A stretch of DNA of 64,000 nucleotides from Gammaproteobacteria bacterium (GTDB taxonomy: Bacteria; Pseudomonadota; Gammaproteobacteria; Pseudomonadales; Azotimanducaceae): positions 1 to 64,000 of the forward strand of contig JAPOVV010000016.1 in assembly GCA_026707945.1 (NCBI GenBank), in the 5' to 3' direction. The position numbers and the translations under genes were made by a program. Below are positions 56,315-64,000 of this stretch, one piece after another (positions within the stretch are counted from its first letter, which is position 1; each line of letters begins with the position of its first letter). Below the pieces are notes generated by a model. That model made no database searches. It was not told the DNA's origin and saw only the letters and a program-made list of their open reading frames with translations.

Positions 56315-57418
56315 CTAGCAAACCATCTCCACGACGCGCTCTGCAATAGCAAGGGACGCCGTAAGACCGGGCGACTCGATCCCAAGCAGCTCAACATAGC
56401 CATCGACCCCCGTTTCGTGCGGGCCGTTGACAACAAAATCGGAGCCAGGCTCTCCTTGTGGAGCGAGCTTTGGCCGTATTCCGGTATAGCCCGGTTGTAG
56501 TTTCGATTCGTCTAAGTCCGGGTAGTAGCTTCTGATCGCGGAGACAAACTGTTCTCTTCGCGACTCATCGAACGCATAGTCGTGATCGCACTGCCAAACC
56601 ACGTCGGGACCAAATCGCGCTTGATGCGCCATGTCGAGCGTCACGTGTACTCCAAGACCGCCCTCTTCGGCAATCGGATAAACCAAGTGCCTGAAAGGTG
56701 AGGTGCCCGACAGCGTGTAGTAGTGTCCCTTTGCGTAGTACGTATGGAAGTCTCGACCTACCTGTCTGGCAAGTTCGGGCGCGTCAAGACCTGCCGAATT
56801 TATTACAACGCGCGGCGCCAAACTTAGTTCCGCGGTAGTGACTCTCAATCCCTCCTCGGCACTCAATTCCTGGACCTCCGAAAGGAAAGCGATCATGCCT
56901 CCGTGTGTTTCAAGTTCGCCTTCTAAAGACAACATGAACGCGTGGCTGTCGATGATGCCGGTTGTCGGTGACCAAATACCACCAACGCATGCAACCGCTG
57001 CCTCTTTTGCGTTTACTTCACTCTGTGAGAGCCACGGCAGTTCCCCGACCCCATTCGCGAGTGCTTGTTCCTGATACGCTCGAAGCACAGGAAACTGGTC
57101 GCGAGACGTAGCAACAATGATTTTGCCGACGTTTTCGTGTGGTACATGATGCGTGTTGCAATGCTCGTAAAGCAGTCGCTTCCCACGGACACATAGCTCC
57201 GCCTTTAGCGAGCCGGTTGGATAGTAAATACCAGCGTGAATCACTTCAGAATTACGACTTGACGTCTCCGTGCCGATCGCATCTTGTTTTTCAAGGATCA
57301 GTACTTCACGGCCTTCTCGCGCTAGCGCTTGTCCTACCGCTAATCCGATGACGCCCGCGCCTATGACGACGACATCGCACTCCTCGCCGAGCGACTTCTC
57401 AGGCATCGTGGCAGTCAA
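56315..57418 (-). CDS. FAD-dependent oxidoreductase, L-2-hydroxyglutarate oxidase-like
   Basis: The 367-residue flavoprotein belongs to the DAO family, closest in pattern to LhgO. The FAD-binding G-A-G-V-I-G-L-A-V-G is at about 21-30, followed by a Glu that binds the ribose. R-N-S-E-V-I-H-A-G-I-Y-Y near 57-68 is characteristic of the L-2-hydroxyglutarate and glycerol-phosphate oxidase branch, and G-I-R-P-K-L near 308 lies in the substrate region. Its start overlaps the end of the cyclotransferase-like gene by 20 bases. A role in repairing or recycling L-2-hydroxyglutarate is plausible but not shown. Confidence 0.85.
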   Translation of the reverse strand: MTATMPEKSLGEECDVVVIGAGVIGLAVGQALAREGREVLILEKQDAIGTETSSRNSEVIHAGIYYPTGSLKAELCVRGKRLLYEHCNTHHVPHENVGKIIVATSRDQFPVLRAYQEQALANGVGELPWLSQSEVNAKEAAVACVGGIWSPTTGIIDSHAFMLSLEGELETHGGMIAFLSEVQELSAEEGLRVTTAELSLAPRVVINSAGLDAPELARQVGRDFHTYYAKGHYYTLSGTSPFRHLVYPIAEEGGLGVHVTLDMAHQARFGPDVVWQCDHDYAFDESRREQFVSAIRSYYPDLDESKLQPGYTGIRPKLAPQGEPGSDFVVNGPHETGVDGYVELLGIESPGLTASLAIAERVVEMVC

Positions 57419-57890
57419 GCGCTAAAAGGCGTGTTCTTTCACTTTCTGTCATAAATGGGGATGCGAGCAGATGTCCTACATATTCACGAGTAGGTCGTAG
57501 GCTATCGTCGATCGCATGAGGCTTTGCAACATACGTCCATGCGGGTACCAGCCTTACTTCAACCTCAGGAGTATCGCGGTATGTGTGGACGAAGACCACC
57601 TCGCGTGCATAGTCCTCCGGAGAGTTTTCGAAGACATCCATGGACTTGATGACGCTCGAGCTCGTCAAGCGGTACAGGACGCCCGCGACCGAACAACCGA
57701 ACACTGGTGCGATGTTTGCACTCGCGGCACCAACACGATAGCGCGATATCTTGTTGAACCGCAGCTCGTAGTTGTGTAGTAGACCAGGTTCAGGAACTCC
57801 TTTCGTGGAGAGTTTTCTATAGGTGACACGTTCAGGATTCATGTTGCTGCCATACGCGAAGTAATGCAGCGGGGCGAGTCGCTGACTCAT
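57399..57890 (-). CDS. Gamma-glutamylcyclotransferase-fold protein
   Basis: The 163-residue protein shows the cyclotransferase start F-A-Y-G-S-N-M at 12-18, where the Y-G-S-N loop binds the gamma-glutamyl substrate, and a Glu near residue 87 that would be the general acid/base. Family enzymes release 5-oxoproline from gamma-glutamyl peptides or act on modified glutathione. It lies between tusA and the FAD oxidase gene, overlapping both. The specific substrate is unknown. Confidence 0.85.
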   Translation of the reverse strand: MSQRLAPLHYFAYGSNMNPERVTYRKLSTKGVPEPGLLHNYELRFNKISRYRVGAASANIAPVFGCSVAGVLYRLTSSSVIKSMDVFENSPEDYAREVVFVHTYRDTPEVEVRLVPAWTYVAKPHAIDDSLRPTREYVGHLLASPFMTESERTRLLALDCHDA

Positions 57891-58117
57891 CCCTTTCTGA
57901 TTACGAATTCAAGTACACCGTCATTTTCGGTTGCCTTGACGAGCTCATGACCCATAAACCGACAGAAATTCGTGAAATCGCGGTGCGTTGACGGGTCCGT
58001 GGCCTGTATGAAGAGTTCCTCGCCGGAACTCATTTCGCGAACTCTATTCCGTACGATAATCAACGGTTCGGGACACCACAACCCGCGCGTATCTACACAC
58101 AACTTGCCCTGATTCAT
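57887..58117 (-). CDS. tusA: TusA-family sulfur carrier protein
   Basis: The 76-residue protein has the TusA hallmark C-P-E-P at 15-18 in G-L-W-C-P-E-P-L. Cys15 would carry persulfide sulfur for tRNA thiolation or other sulfur transfer. The later T-D-P-S-T and F-C-R-F-M-G-H positions match the family's beta-alpha pattern. Size is typical. It is the first gene of a three-gene run in which each start overlaps the previous stop. A link between sulfur transfer and gamma-glutamyl chemistry is possible but is inferred only from gene order. Confidence 0.9.
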   Translation of the reverse strand: MNQGKLCVDTRGLWCPEPLIIVRNRVREMSSGEELFIQATDPSTHRDFTNFCRFMGHELVKATENDGVLEFVIRKG

Positions 58118-58308
58118 GTCATGGCGTACACACTAGACACGAAATAAACTATTTCAATCAGTAACATGCTTGGGACGTCAATTCATCTGAATTAAAATCG
58201 TGTTTGTACGGTGCTTTCGTAGATAATGCGTGACGAGGTTGCGGATACGCTGAAGAACGAACAAACTACGTACCTGTAGTCTTGAAATGCTGAGTGAAAT
58301 GACCCATA

Positions 58309-59619
58309 GTGACAAGGATGACACCTAGCTCACTTCATCGGATTTTAGCAATCGGTGCGAGCCTAGCAGTGGCTTTGACTGGTACCGTGCACGCAGAGGA
58401 AGACGCTCTTTCGTCCGACAGTTTCGAGTCGATCGAGTCCATGATCGAAACCGGCGAAGCAGAAAACGCACTCGGGCTTATTGAAGAGCAAATCGCCGAA
58501 CTGGTCGCTGTCGCTGGTCGCAATACTGTGCGGCTGGTCGAACCGCTAGTACTCAAGGGCGACGCGCTACGCGTCCTCGGGTACTACGCCGCAGCACTTG
58601 AAACCTATGACGATGCTCGTGCCATTCAACGTCGCCATTTTGGACTTCATGACTTGGAACAGGTCGACATCCTCTATAAGGAGGCTGAGACGTACTATGA
58701 GCAGGAAGAATACACATCAGCGAACGATCGCCATGAGTACGCATTTTCCATTTATATAAGGAAATTTGGTACCGACTCGCCCGAAATCCTACCGGGACTT
58801 TTCACGCTCGCTGATTGGTATATGCATACAGACAACATCTTTACGGCGCGAGGTCTTTACGAGAAAGCGCTCACTGATTTCTCTCTTGAAGAAACTACCG
58901 AAATCGAACACCGCATTCGTGCGCTGAGCGGTTTAGCCCAAACCTACCAACAGGAGAGGTTTCGTCCGCCAGAATACACTGCAAAGAGCGAAAAATTCAC
59001 GCCGAGGCCGTATGGATCTATCAATCATCCTGAGCACTATTACGCAGAACTAAACGACTTCTCAAAAGGAGAAGAAGCACTTTTAGAGCTCGTACGAATA
59101 AACCTTAGCAAAGAAGATCAAACTAGCTCGGCACTGGCAGACGCGAAGTTGAAATTGGCCGACTGGTACCTTCTCTTTGAGAAATATGAGAAGGCCGCCG
59201 TCGTTTACAAGGACATTTGGGATACGTTGGAAGGAACAGAGCAGTTCGCGTTCGTTGAGGAGCACATGACCTCACCGAAGATTCTTTACAAACCGCTCCC
59301 GGATGACCCAGAGCCACCAAAACGCGAAACCACGATACCGACGGTCGAGCTCGAAGGGAGAATTGAGATTGCGTTGACCGTCACTGAGCGCGGAAAAACC
59401 AAGAAGATCAAGCAAATTTCTTCACATCCTGGTCAAATGTTGGCGCGAGCGACACGACAAACCGCGTCAAATTCCATCTATCGCCCGGCGTTTGTCGACG
59501 GCATCGCAACAACCACCGACAACGTGCAGTTTCTACATACCTTTCCGTATTACACGTCGGCAAGGAACTCAGCGTCTTCATCGACACGTAATAACGCCGC
59601 GTACCGCAGCTCCAAGTAA
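58309..59619 (+). CDS. Exported TPR protein with TonB C-terminal-like domain
   Basis: A signal peptide (about residues 10-29, ending V-H-A-E-E) precedes several tetratricopeptide-like repeats over residues 60-200 and 260-310. The last 90 residues (about 348-410) resemble the TonB C-terminal fold: I-E-I-A-L-T-V-T, then I-Y-R-P-A-F-V-D-G. There is no membrane anchor like that of true TonB, so it is probably periplasmic. Start GTG at 58309 or ATG at 58318. The gene lies 94 bases upstream of a lipoprotein-TPR cluster on the same strand. It may act in that cluster or stand alone. Confidence 0.7.
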   Translation: MTRMTPSSLHRILAIGASLAVALTGTVHAEEDALSSDSFESIESMIETGEAENALGLIEEQIAELVAVAGRNTVRLVEPLVLKGDALRVLGYYAAALETYDDARAIQRRHFGLHDLEQVDILYKEAETYYEQEEYTSANDRHEYAFSIYIRKFGTDSPEILPGLFTLADWYMHTDNIFTARGLYEKALTDFSLEETTEIEHRIRALSGLAQTYQQERFRPPEYTAKSEKFTPRPYGSINHPEHYYAELNDFSKGEEALLELVRINLSKEDQTSSALADAKLKLADWYLLFEKYEKAAVVYKDIWDTLEGTEQFAFVEEHMTSPKILYKPLPDDPEPPKRETTIPTVELEGRIEIALTVTERGKTKKIKQISSHPGQMLARATRQTASNSIYRPAFVDGIATTTDNVQFLHTFPYYTSARNSASSSTRNNAAYRSSK

Positions 59620-59713
59620 CAAAATTCCGGCAAACTTTCTGTCGTTGAGAGTTGTCTACCATTTACTATTGCCAACTATGCAACTTCGTAGCGATGCGTA
59701 GGAATCTAGCGTC

Positions 59714-61063
59714 ATGAACCTTTTGGTAGCGTACGTACATCGACGTCTTCATCAACTAATCCATATTGTGGGGTCCTCGTTCAGCGCAACGGTCGTTGTG
59801 GTCGCACTGACAGGTTGCATGTCGTTCGCGCCGAGCTCCCACCCGCGCCCTCCGACGCCAACCCCTGACGTATTTCCGCAGCCTCCGACAAGCCTTCCAA
59901 TGCCCAGCGGCGCCCCCTCATCAGGCATGCCTACACCGTCAAATCGCAATATGCCGGGACAAGGCGGTCCTTCTTCGCCCTCGCCAAGCGCTTTACCTTC
60001 GCCAACTGGGAGTGGAACGCCTGGATTACCGTCGATTCCAAATTCTGGTTTGCCCAATCCAGGCGCTATGCCATCGCCATCAACGAGTGGCATGCCCCAG
60101 CGGCCGTCGTTGCCATCGCCTTCATCTTCTTCATCTAGTAGTTCACAAGGCCAGCAAGGTAGCGGAACCAGTTTCCCGAGCGTTCCGGGACTTCCAGACC
60201 TGCAGACGGGCGATCGGCGAAGCGGTTCTCAAGCGGAGTCCGGCGACGGAGAGCATAGCGAAGGTTCAGAGCAAGGTGAACTTGGTCAACTACCTTCCGG
60301 CGGACCGCTTCAAACCGACGGTAACGACGAACAGAATAGTGATCAAGAAGGAAATGCGGATGGCGGTATGGCCGACCAACGTAGCGGCGATGAGCGTCAC
60401 ACTGCATCATCCGCAGGTTCCGAGACCGGCGTAGACGTCAACGGTCTACCCAGTAGCGGCGCTGGCGAGCAACCAGAAGGCGGTCAAGAGATAGAAATCG
60501 ACGGCGATCCTGGCGCAGGCGTGCTCGGAACACCAGATGGGAACGAAGATGGTGGCTGGGTCGTCAGCAACGAATTACCGGAAAACGAAAAAGTTAGACA
60601 AGGAATCCCAGATCCAGCTATCGAAGAAGACGAAGAAGGTAGCGTGAAGTCCGAGTCCGACAAGGAACTCGACGAGACGCTTGCCGGTATCGATGGCAGC
60701 ATCATGTCCGACCGCGAAGAACACGCCGAGAAGATCAATGAACGCGCTGGCGGTGACGTCTTACCAGGCGATGCGGTATTGGCCGACGAAGATCAAAGCG
60801 GATCTGGAGGAGGTCGCCCACCGAGCGCCGTAGGAGGCACATCGAAACAGCACATTCCTAACGTCAACCATCCCGATCGTCGCAGCCAACCGCCTGATCC
60901 AAATCGACCTAGCATAACTATCGGGCAAGCAGATATCCCGGATGCGAAGGACGACGATGTTGTCGCGCGCCAGCTTAGAGAAGCGGCGCTAGCCGAAAAG
61001 GATCCCGAGTTGCGCGAAGCGCTGTGGGAAGAACTGCGACGCTATCTGGAAAAGCGTAAGTGA
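59714..61063 (+). CDS. Low-complexity Pro/Ser/Gly-rich lipoprotein
   Basis: The 449-residue protein has a long signal sequence ending in a lipobox-like A-L-T-G-C near residue 36, so it should be lipid-anchored. After that, residues 40-150 are very rich in Pro, Ser and Gly with P-S-P-S-P-type repeats; residues 160-400 are rich in Gly, Ser, Asp and Glu. The last 50 residues are helical and charged (L-R-E-A-A-L-A-E-K, then L-R-R-Y-L-E-K-R-K). Such a chain would be extended, spanning periplasm or cell wall. I recognise no family. Its stop codon overlaps the GTG start of the next gene. Confidence 0.65.
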   Translation: MNLLVAYVHRRLHQLIHIVGSSFSATVVVVALTGCMSFAPSSHPRPPTPTPDVFPQPPTSLPMPSGAPSSGMPTPSNRNMPGQGGPSSPSPSALPSPTGSGTPGLPSIPNSGLPNPGAMPSPSTSGMPQRPSLPSPSSSSSSSSQGQQGSGTSFPSVPGLPDLQTGDRRSGSQAESGDGEHSEGSEQGELGQLPSGGPLQTDGNDEQNSDQEGNADGGMADQRSGDERHTASSAGSETGVDVNGLPSSGAGEQPEGGQEIEIDGDPGAGVLGTPDGNEDGGWVVSNELPENEKVRQGIPDPAIEEDEEGSVKSESDKELDETLAGIDGSIMSDREEHAEKINERAGGDVLPGDAVLADEDQSGSGGGRPPSAVGGTSKQHIPNVNHPDRRSQPPDPNRPSITIGQADIPDAKDDDVVARQLREAALAEKDPELREALWEELRRYLEKRK

Positions 61064-62316
61064 GCGTAGCACGTACTCTCGTTGCAATTTCTGTCGGCGT
61101 CCTACTTTGTGGGTGCGCCTTTAAACCGACCCTGCGCTACGTTGATCTAGCGCCGCCAGTTACAGCAACGACATCAATTCCTGAACACTTGTTGCTAAAC
61201 GTAGGCGTTAAAGTACTTGATGCGAACGTACCGAAGTCATATGACGAGCGCACTGCGTTAAACATCACGGAAGAAATCAGACGCGCGGAATCGAACTACA
61301 TCGCACACTTCGCGAAGGAACTTCTGCAGTCGACTGGTAATTGGGGGGCCGTCCGCGTCCTGCCACGCGACTCCTATGCAGTTGACGTGACCATTTCCGG
61401 CACGATCATGCATTCTGATGGTGAACGTCTAATCGTGCATATAGAAGTTCGCGATGCTCGAGGCGTCGTTTGGCTTGAAGATGAATACGAGACGCTTGCT
61501 AGTAAATTCGCATATGAACCACAGATTCCAGCTAATGTCGATCCGTTTCAGTCGATGTATAAGTCTGTCGCGGATCAGATGTACCACTTCCATGCACAGC
61601 TTTCAGTAGAAGACATCCAAGAGATTCGAACAACTGCGGAGTTGTTGTTCGCCCAAGAGTTTTCACCGGATGCCTTCGAGAACCATTTGATGGTCGAGAA
61701 AGGTGATGTCGTGCGAATATCTCGCATGCCATCTGAGGAAGACCCGATGCTTAGGCGCGTTCGGCAGATTAGAGAGCGCGAATACCTATTCATTGACACG
61801 TTGGACGAGTATTACGGTGACTTTGCATCCCGCATGTACCCGTCGTATCAGAAGTGGCGAGAAGGTTCCTACGAAGATGCCATTGCGTTTCGTGAAGAAC
61901 GTAACAAAGCGCGTACCAAGATGATTGCGGGCGGATTGATGATCGCTAGTGGCGCAGCGATGCAACGTAGTTCTGCTCGAGCTACGGAATATGCTGGCTA
62001 CGCGGGGGTAATTGGAGGTGCGGGGGAGGTCCTTGGCGCTATTCAAGCCCGGGCCAACCTCACTTTACACGGTGCAGCCTTACGCGAGCTTGGCGTTTCC
62101 GCCGCTGCCGATATTTCACCCCATACACTCGAATTGGAGAACGCCACTATTTCCTTGATGGGTAGCGTTGATGAACAGTACACGGAACTTAAGCGCATTC
62201 TGCGACGTCTATTCTTCGAAGACTATCAGCTACCTGTACCCGAAGACGTGGCAGACGCACCGATTGACGAAGGTTTATCGGCAGAAATTCTGAAGATTCC
62301 GGACCCGCGTGACTGA
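61060..62316 (+). CDS. Conserved-type lipoprotein of unknown function
   Basis: The 418-residue protein has a lipoprotein signal ending in L-L-C-G-C near residue 19. The first 200 residues have a beta-alpha pattern; a Gly/Ala-rich hydrophobic stretch follows near 285-330 (A-G-G-L-M-I-A-S-G-A, then G-V-I-G-G-A-G), which could contact membrane. The start is GTG at 61060, overlapping the previous stop by four bases, and its own end overlaps the next start by 8. I do not know the family. It is most likely a component of the same envelope assembly as its neighbours. Confidence 0.6.
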   Translation: MSVARTLVAISVGVLLCGCAFKPTLRYVDLAPPVTATTSIPEHLLLNVGVKVLDANVPKSYDERTALNITEEIRRAESNYIAHFAKELLQSTGNWGAVRVLPRDSYAVDVTISGTIMHSDGERLIVHIEVRDARGVVWLEDEYETLASKFAYEPQIPANVDPFQSMYKSVADQMYHFHAQLSVEDIQEIRTTAELLFAQEFSPDAFENHLMVEKGDVVRISRMPSEEDPMLRRVRQIREREYLFIDTLDEYYGDFASRMYPSYQKWREGSYEDAIAFREERNKARTKMIAGGLMIASGAAMQRSSARATEYAGYAGVIGGAGEVLGAIQARANLTLHGAALRELGVSAAADISPHTLELENATISLMGSVDEQYTELKRILRRLFFEDYQLPVPEDVADAPIDEGLSAEILKIPDPRD

Positions 62317-63802
62317 TCGAATCAAGATCAAATCGATTGCGCCATCGTTTGCGCAAACTGAAACCGAAGCACCGCCGCAAAAGAAACGTTCTTTTCCGTG
62401 GCCAATCGTGCTTGTGGTGCTGATCGTTGTAGGTGCTTTTGTAGCTTTCAAATACGTCCCCACTCAAATTACGTACGAGGGAGGTGAAACCAATACAGCA
62501 TCGAATACGTCGAATCGATCGAATGCCACCAATGAGTCAAACGTAGATGAGGTTTTGCCGTACCGTGACATCGAGTTGCAGCGGGCGCAAGAAAGCGCGA
62601 AATCTGTTCTCGCAGAATTCGCCGAGCTACAAGACCAAGTCGAAGCAGAACAACTCGGGCTGAAGCAAAACCGCATCACGTACGACGAGATCATTAATGC
62701 GGCAAACCAAGCCGATGCGTCATTCGCCCGACGTGAGTATGAACTCGCAATCAATCAATATCGTGACGCAACGACGCGACTTCGTGAGTATGTGTACGCG
62801 CAGGAATCAGCATTCGAGGATGCATTTGAAACTGGTTACAACGCGTTGGTAAATAGAGATCTCAATTTGGCACGCGAATCGTTAAACCGTGCGCAAGAGA
62901 TCAAACCAAACGATCAATCGATGTCGCATGTGATGGTTCGACTAGAAAAACTCCCGAAAGTGAATTCGCTTATCCGAGAAGCAGAACGAGCGAAGATTCG
63001 CGAGGAGTTTGAACAGGCTGAGCTTCTTCTATCGCAAGCTCGAGAGGTCGATCCCGAGACTCAGGAAATCGACGAACGTATACGTGAACTCCAGCAAATT
63101 CAACGGGACGCGGACTACATGCTCGTTCTCACTAAAGCACATGCTGCGCTCGCGGATAACGATCTTGAGCTAGCGAAGAGCCAGTTTGAAAGTGCTTTGC
63201 GGATGCGCCCCGGGGAACCAGCTGCGACAACAGGACTCAATGAGGTCGTTAACCGTCTCGGCAATACCACGATTGGTCAGTGGAAGGAAGACGCAGAGCG
63301 CTTCGAGCGCGATGGTGATCTTAGGTCTGCGATGCAAGCCTATGCAGAGGTCCTTAAGATCGACGGCAATCTACAGTTCGCCCTTGAAGGGTACGAACGA
63401 ACTCAGACCACGATCAGGATTTTCTCCTCGATGGATCGCATCCTTGCCGACCCAGATATGCTGTCGTCAAACGAGGAGTTCGAAGCGGCGCAGCTCACAC
63501 TGAAGGACGCTCGGGAACACGAGACCGCCGATTTGTCGTACCTTGCGAAAGTCAACAGGCTCGAAGATTTAATAAGAGTAGCAAGTAAGCCTCTACCGAT
63601 TGTGCTCGTTTCCGACAATGAAATGGAAGTGCGCCTAGCTACCGTAGGAGACCTAGGTCCATTTGATCGCAAGGAATTGAAGCTACGACCTGGTCGTTAT
63701 CTGCTGACCGGGAGTGGCAATGGTTGCCGAGACGTGCGTAAGACGATCGTTGTGGCCGAAGGTATGGACCCAATCGCTATAGTGTGTAACGAGCCTATCT
63801 AA
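62309..63802 (+). CDS. Single-pass membrane protein with periplasmic TPR region
   Basis: The 497-residue protein has a short cytoplasmic N-terminus (about 1-27, with several Lys and Pro), one membrane helix (about 29-48), then a low-complexity linker rich in Asn, Ser and Thr, and a long helical region with tetratricopeptide-like repeats from about 90 to 400, for example F-E-D-A-F-E-T-G-Y-N-A-L. The final 60 residues contain beta strands. The start is GTG at 62309. It lies in a run of overlapping genes with two lipoproteins and a further membrane protein, so it may be the inner-membrane anchor of an envelope complex. Confidence 0.7.
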   Translation: MTDRIKIKSIAPSFAQTETEAPPQKKRSFPWPIVLVVLIVVGAFVAFKYVPTQITYEGGETNTASNTSNRSNATNESNVDEVLPYRDIELQRAQESAKSVLAEFAELQDQVEAEQLGLKQNRITYDEIINAANQADASFARREYELAINQYRDATTRLREYVYAQESAFEDAFETGYNALVNRDLNLARESLNRAQEIKPNDQSMSHVMVRLEKLPKVNSLIREAERAKIREEFEQAELLLSQAREVDPETQEIDERIRELQQIQRDADYMLVLTKAHAALADNDLELAKSQFESALRMRPGEPAATTGLNEVVNRLGNTTIGQWKEDAERFERDGDLRSAMQAYAEVLKIDGNLQFALEGYERTQTTIRIFSSMDRILADPDMLSSNEEFEAAQLTLKDAREHETADLSYLAKVNRLEDLIRVASKPLPIVLVSDNEMEVRLATVGDLGPFDRKELKLRPGRYLLTGSGNGCRDVRKTIVVAEGMDPIAIVCNEPI

Positions 63803-64000
63803 GTGCCGACCGATAGCGCCACGGAAGGCATCCAACCTACCCGGTTTAAACCAACCGAGCAAACATCACGATTACGCTTCAGGTTGCCCACGTGGTGGCA
63901 GTGGGTCCTCATCGTTATCGGCATCGTCGTTGTCGTTATTGCTTGGTTCTTGCTCACTGCAAATGCTGTGAGCTTCACAACCAACGCCGAAGATTCGACC
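63803..64000 (+). CDS. Membrane protein, truncated by window edge
   Basis: Starting with GTG directly after the previous stop codon, 66 residues are visible. A short polar N-terminus with R-F-K-P-T precedes a membrane helix beginning near W-W-Q-W-V-L-I-V and ending in A-W-F-L-L-T-A, then periplasmic sequence. The N-terminal plan (polar segment with Pro, one helix, then outside domain) repeats that of the preceding TPR protein. The rest lies beyond 64000. A PEGA-type or kinase-linked family member would fit this start, but that is a guess. Confidence 0.5.
   Translation, partial: MPTDSATEGIQPTRFKPTEQTSRLRFRLPTWWQWVLIVIGIVVVVIAWFLLTANAVSFTTNAEDST

Noticed and set aside
1-64000. CRISPR array, tRNA, rRNA, integrase or attachment sites
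   Set aside because: I looked for regularly spaced repeats, for tRNA arm patterns in the gaps and for tyrosine recombinase motifs, and found none.

Overview
The window looks like a chromosomal segment of a marine-type gammaproteobacterium, probably from an uncultured lineage. Support for this: a cbb3 oxidase operon, lolCDE, an E. coli-type glutaminyl-tRNA synthetase, three phytanoyl-CoA dioxygenase-like (PhyH) genes, and a giant secreted protein built from domains common in marine gammaproteobacteria (thrombospondin type 3, HYR, Calx-beta, an anchor-U-like C-terminus). No rRNA, tRNA, CRISPR array or intact phage was seen.

Layout. 0-1.4 kb: an edge-truncated unknown gene, a possible carrier-protein remnant and a VapBC/FitAB-type toxin-antitoxin pair. 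1.4-5.1 kb: ccoNOQP with a Yip1-family membrane gene as its first cistron; ccoQ is very short and starts with TTG. 5.3-9.6 kb: a crotonase, a membrane protein with a degenerate channel-like end, a DM13 protein and a peptide transporter. 9.6-13.1 kb: a graveyard holding a copied 3' end of the neighbouring dehydratase gene and relics of IS3, IS1595 and IS5 transposases, with one intact PhyH gene between them. 13.1-24.3 kb: a threonine dehydratase-like gene without a canonical start, glnS, a transglutaminase-like protein, an NADP-dependent reductase, a heterodimeric ABC exporter and an ankyrin protein. 24.3-26.3 kb: a Tat-exported small protein and an orphan AbiEii-like nucleotidyltransferase. 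26.5-32.4 kb: a minus-strand run of NhaC-type antiporter, BNR-repeat protein, PhyH, ankyrin protein and PhyH. 32.6-41.3 kb: DUF2062, lolCDE, apbE, a dicarboxylate symporter, a second crotonase and a cytoplasmic gamma-glutamyltransferase homologue. 41.6-49.4 kb: a TPR protein and a roughly 2,320-residue secreted metallophosphoesterase. 49.9-58.1 kb: a Fic protein lacking its catalytic His, msrB, an alanine-type aminotransferase, a zeta-like kinase, an aldo-keto reductase homologue without its catalytic tetrad, and a tusA-led operon. 58.3-64 kb: an envelope gene cluster (TPR/TonB-C-like protein, two lipoproteins, a TPR membrane protein and a further membrane protein cut by the window edge).

The most unusual features are these. 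(1) The giant phosphoesterase carries three copies of a roughly 1 kb tandem module pair, and two copies are inserted inside unrelated beta-sandwich domains (one HYR, one Calx-beta) whose halves continue on the other side. (2) The Fic protein has Arg in place of the catalytic His. (3) The aldo-keto reductase homologue has lost all four catalytic residues. (4) The end-to-end envelope lipoprotein/TPR cluster at 59.7-64 kb matches no system I can name. Functional statements are read from sequence motifs; no database search was possible.
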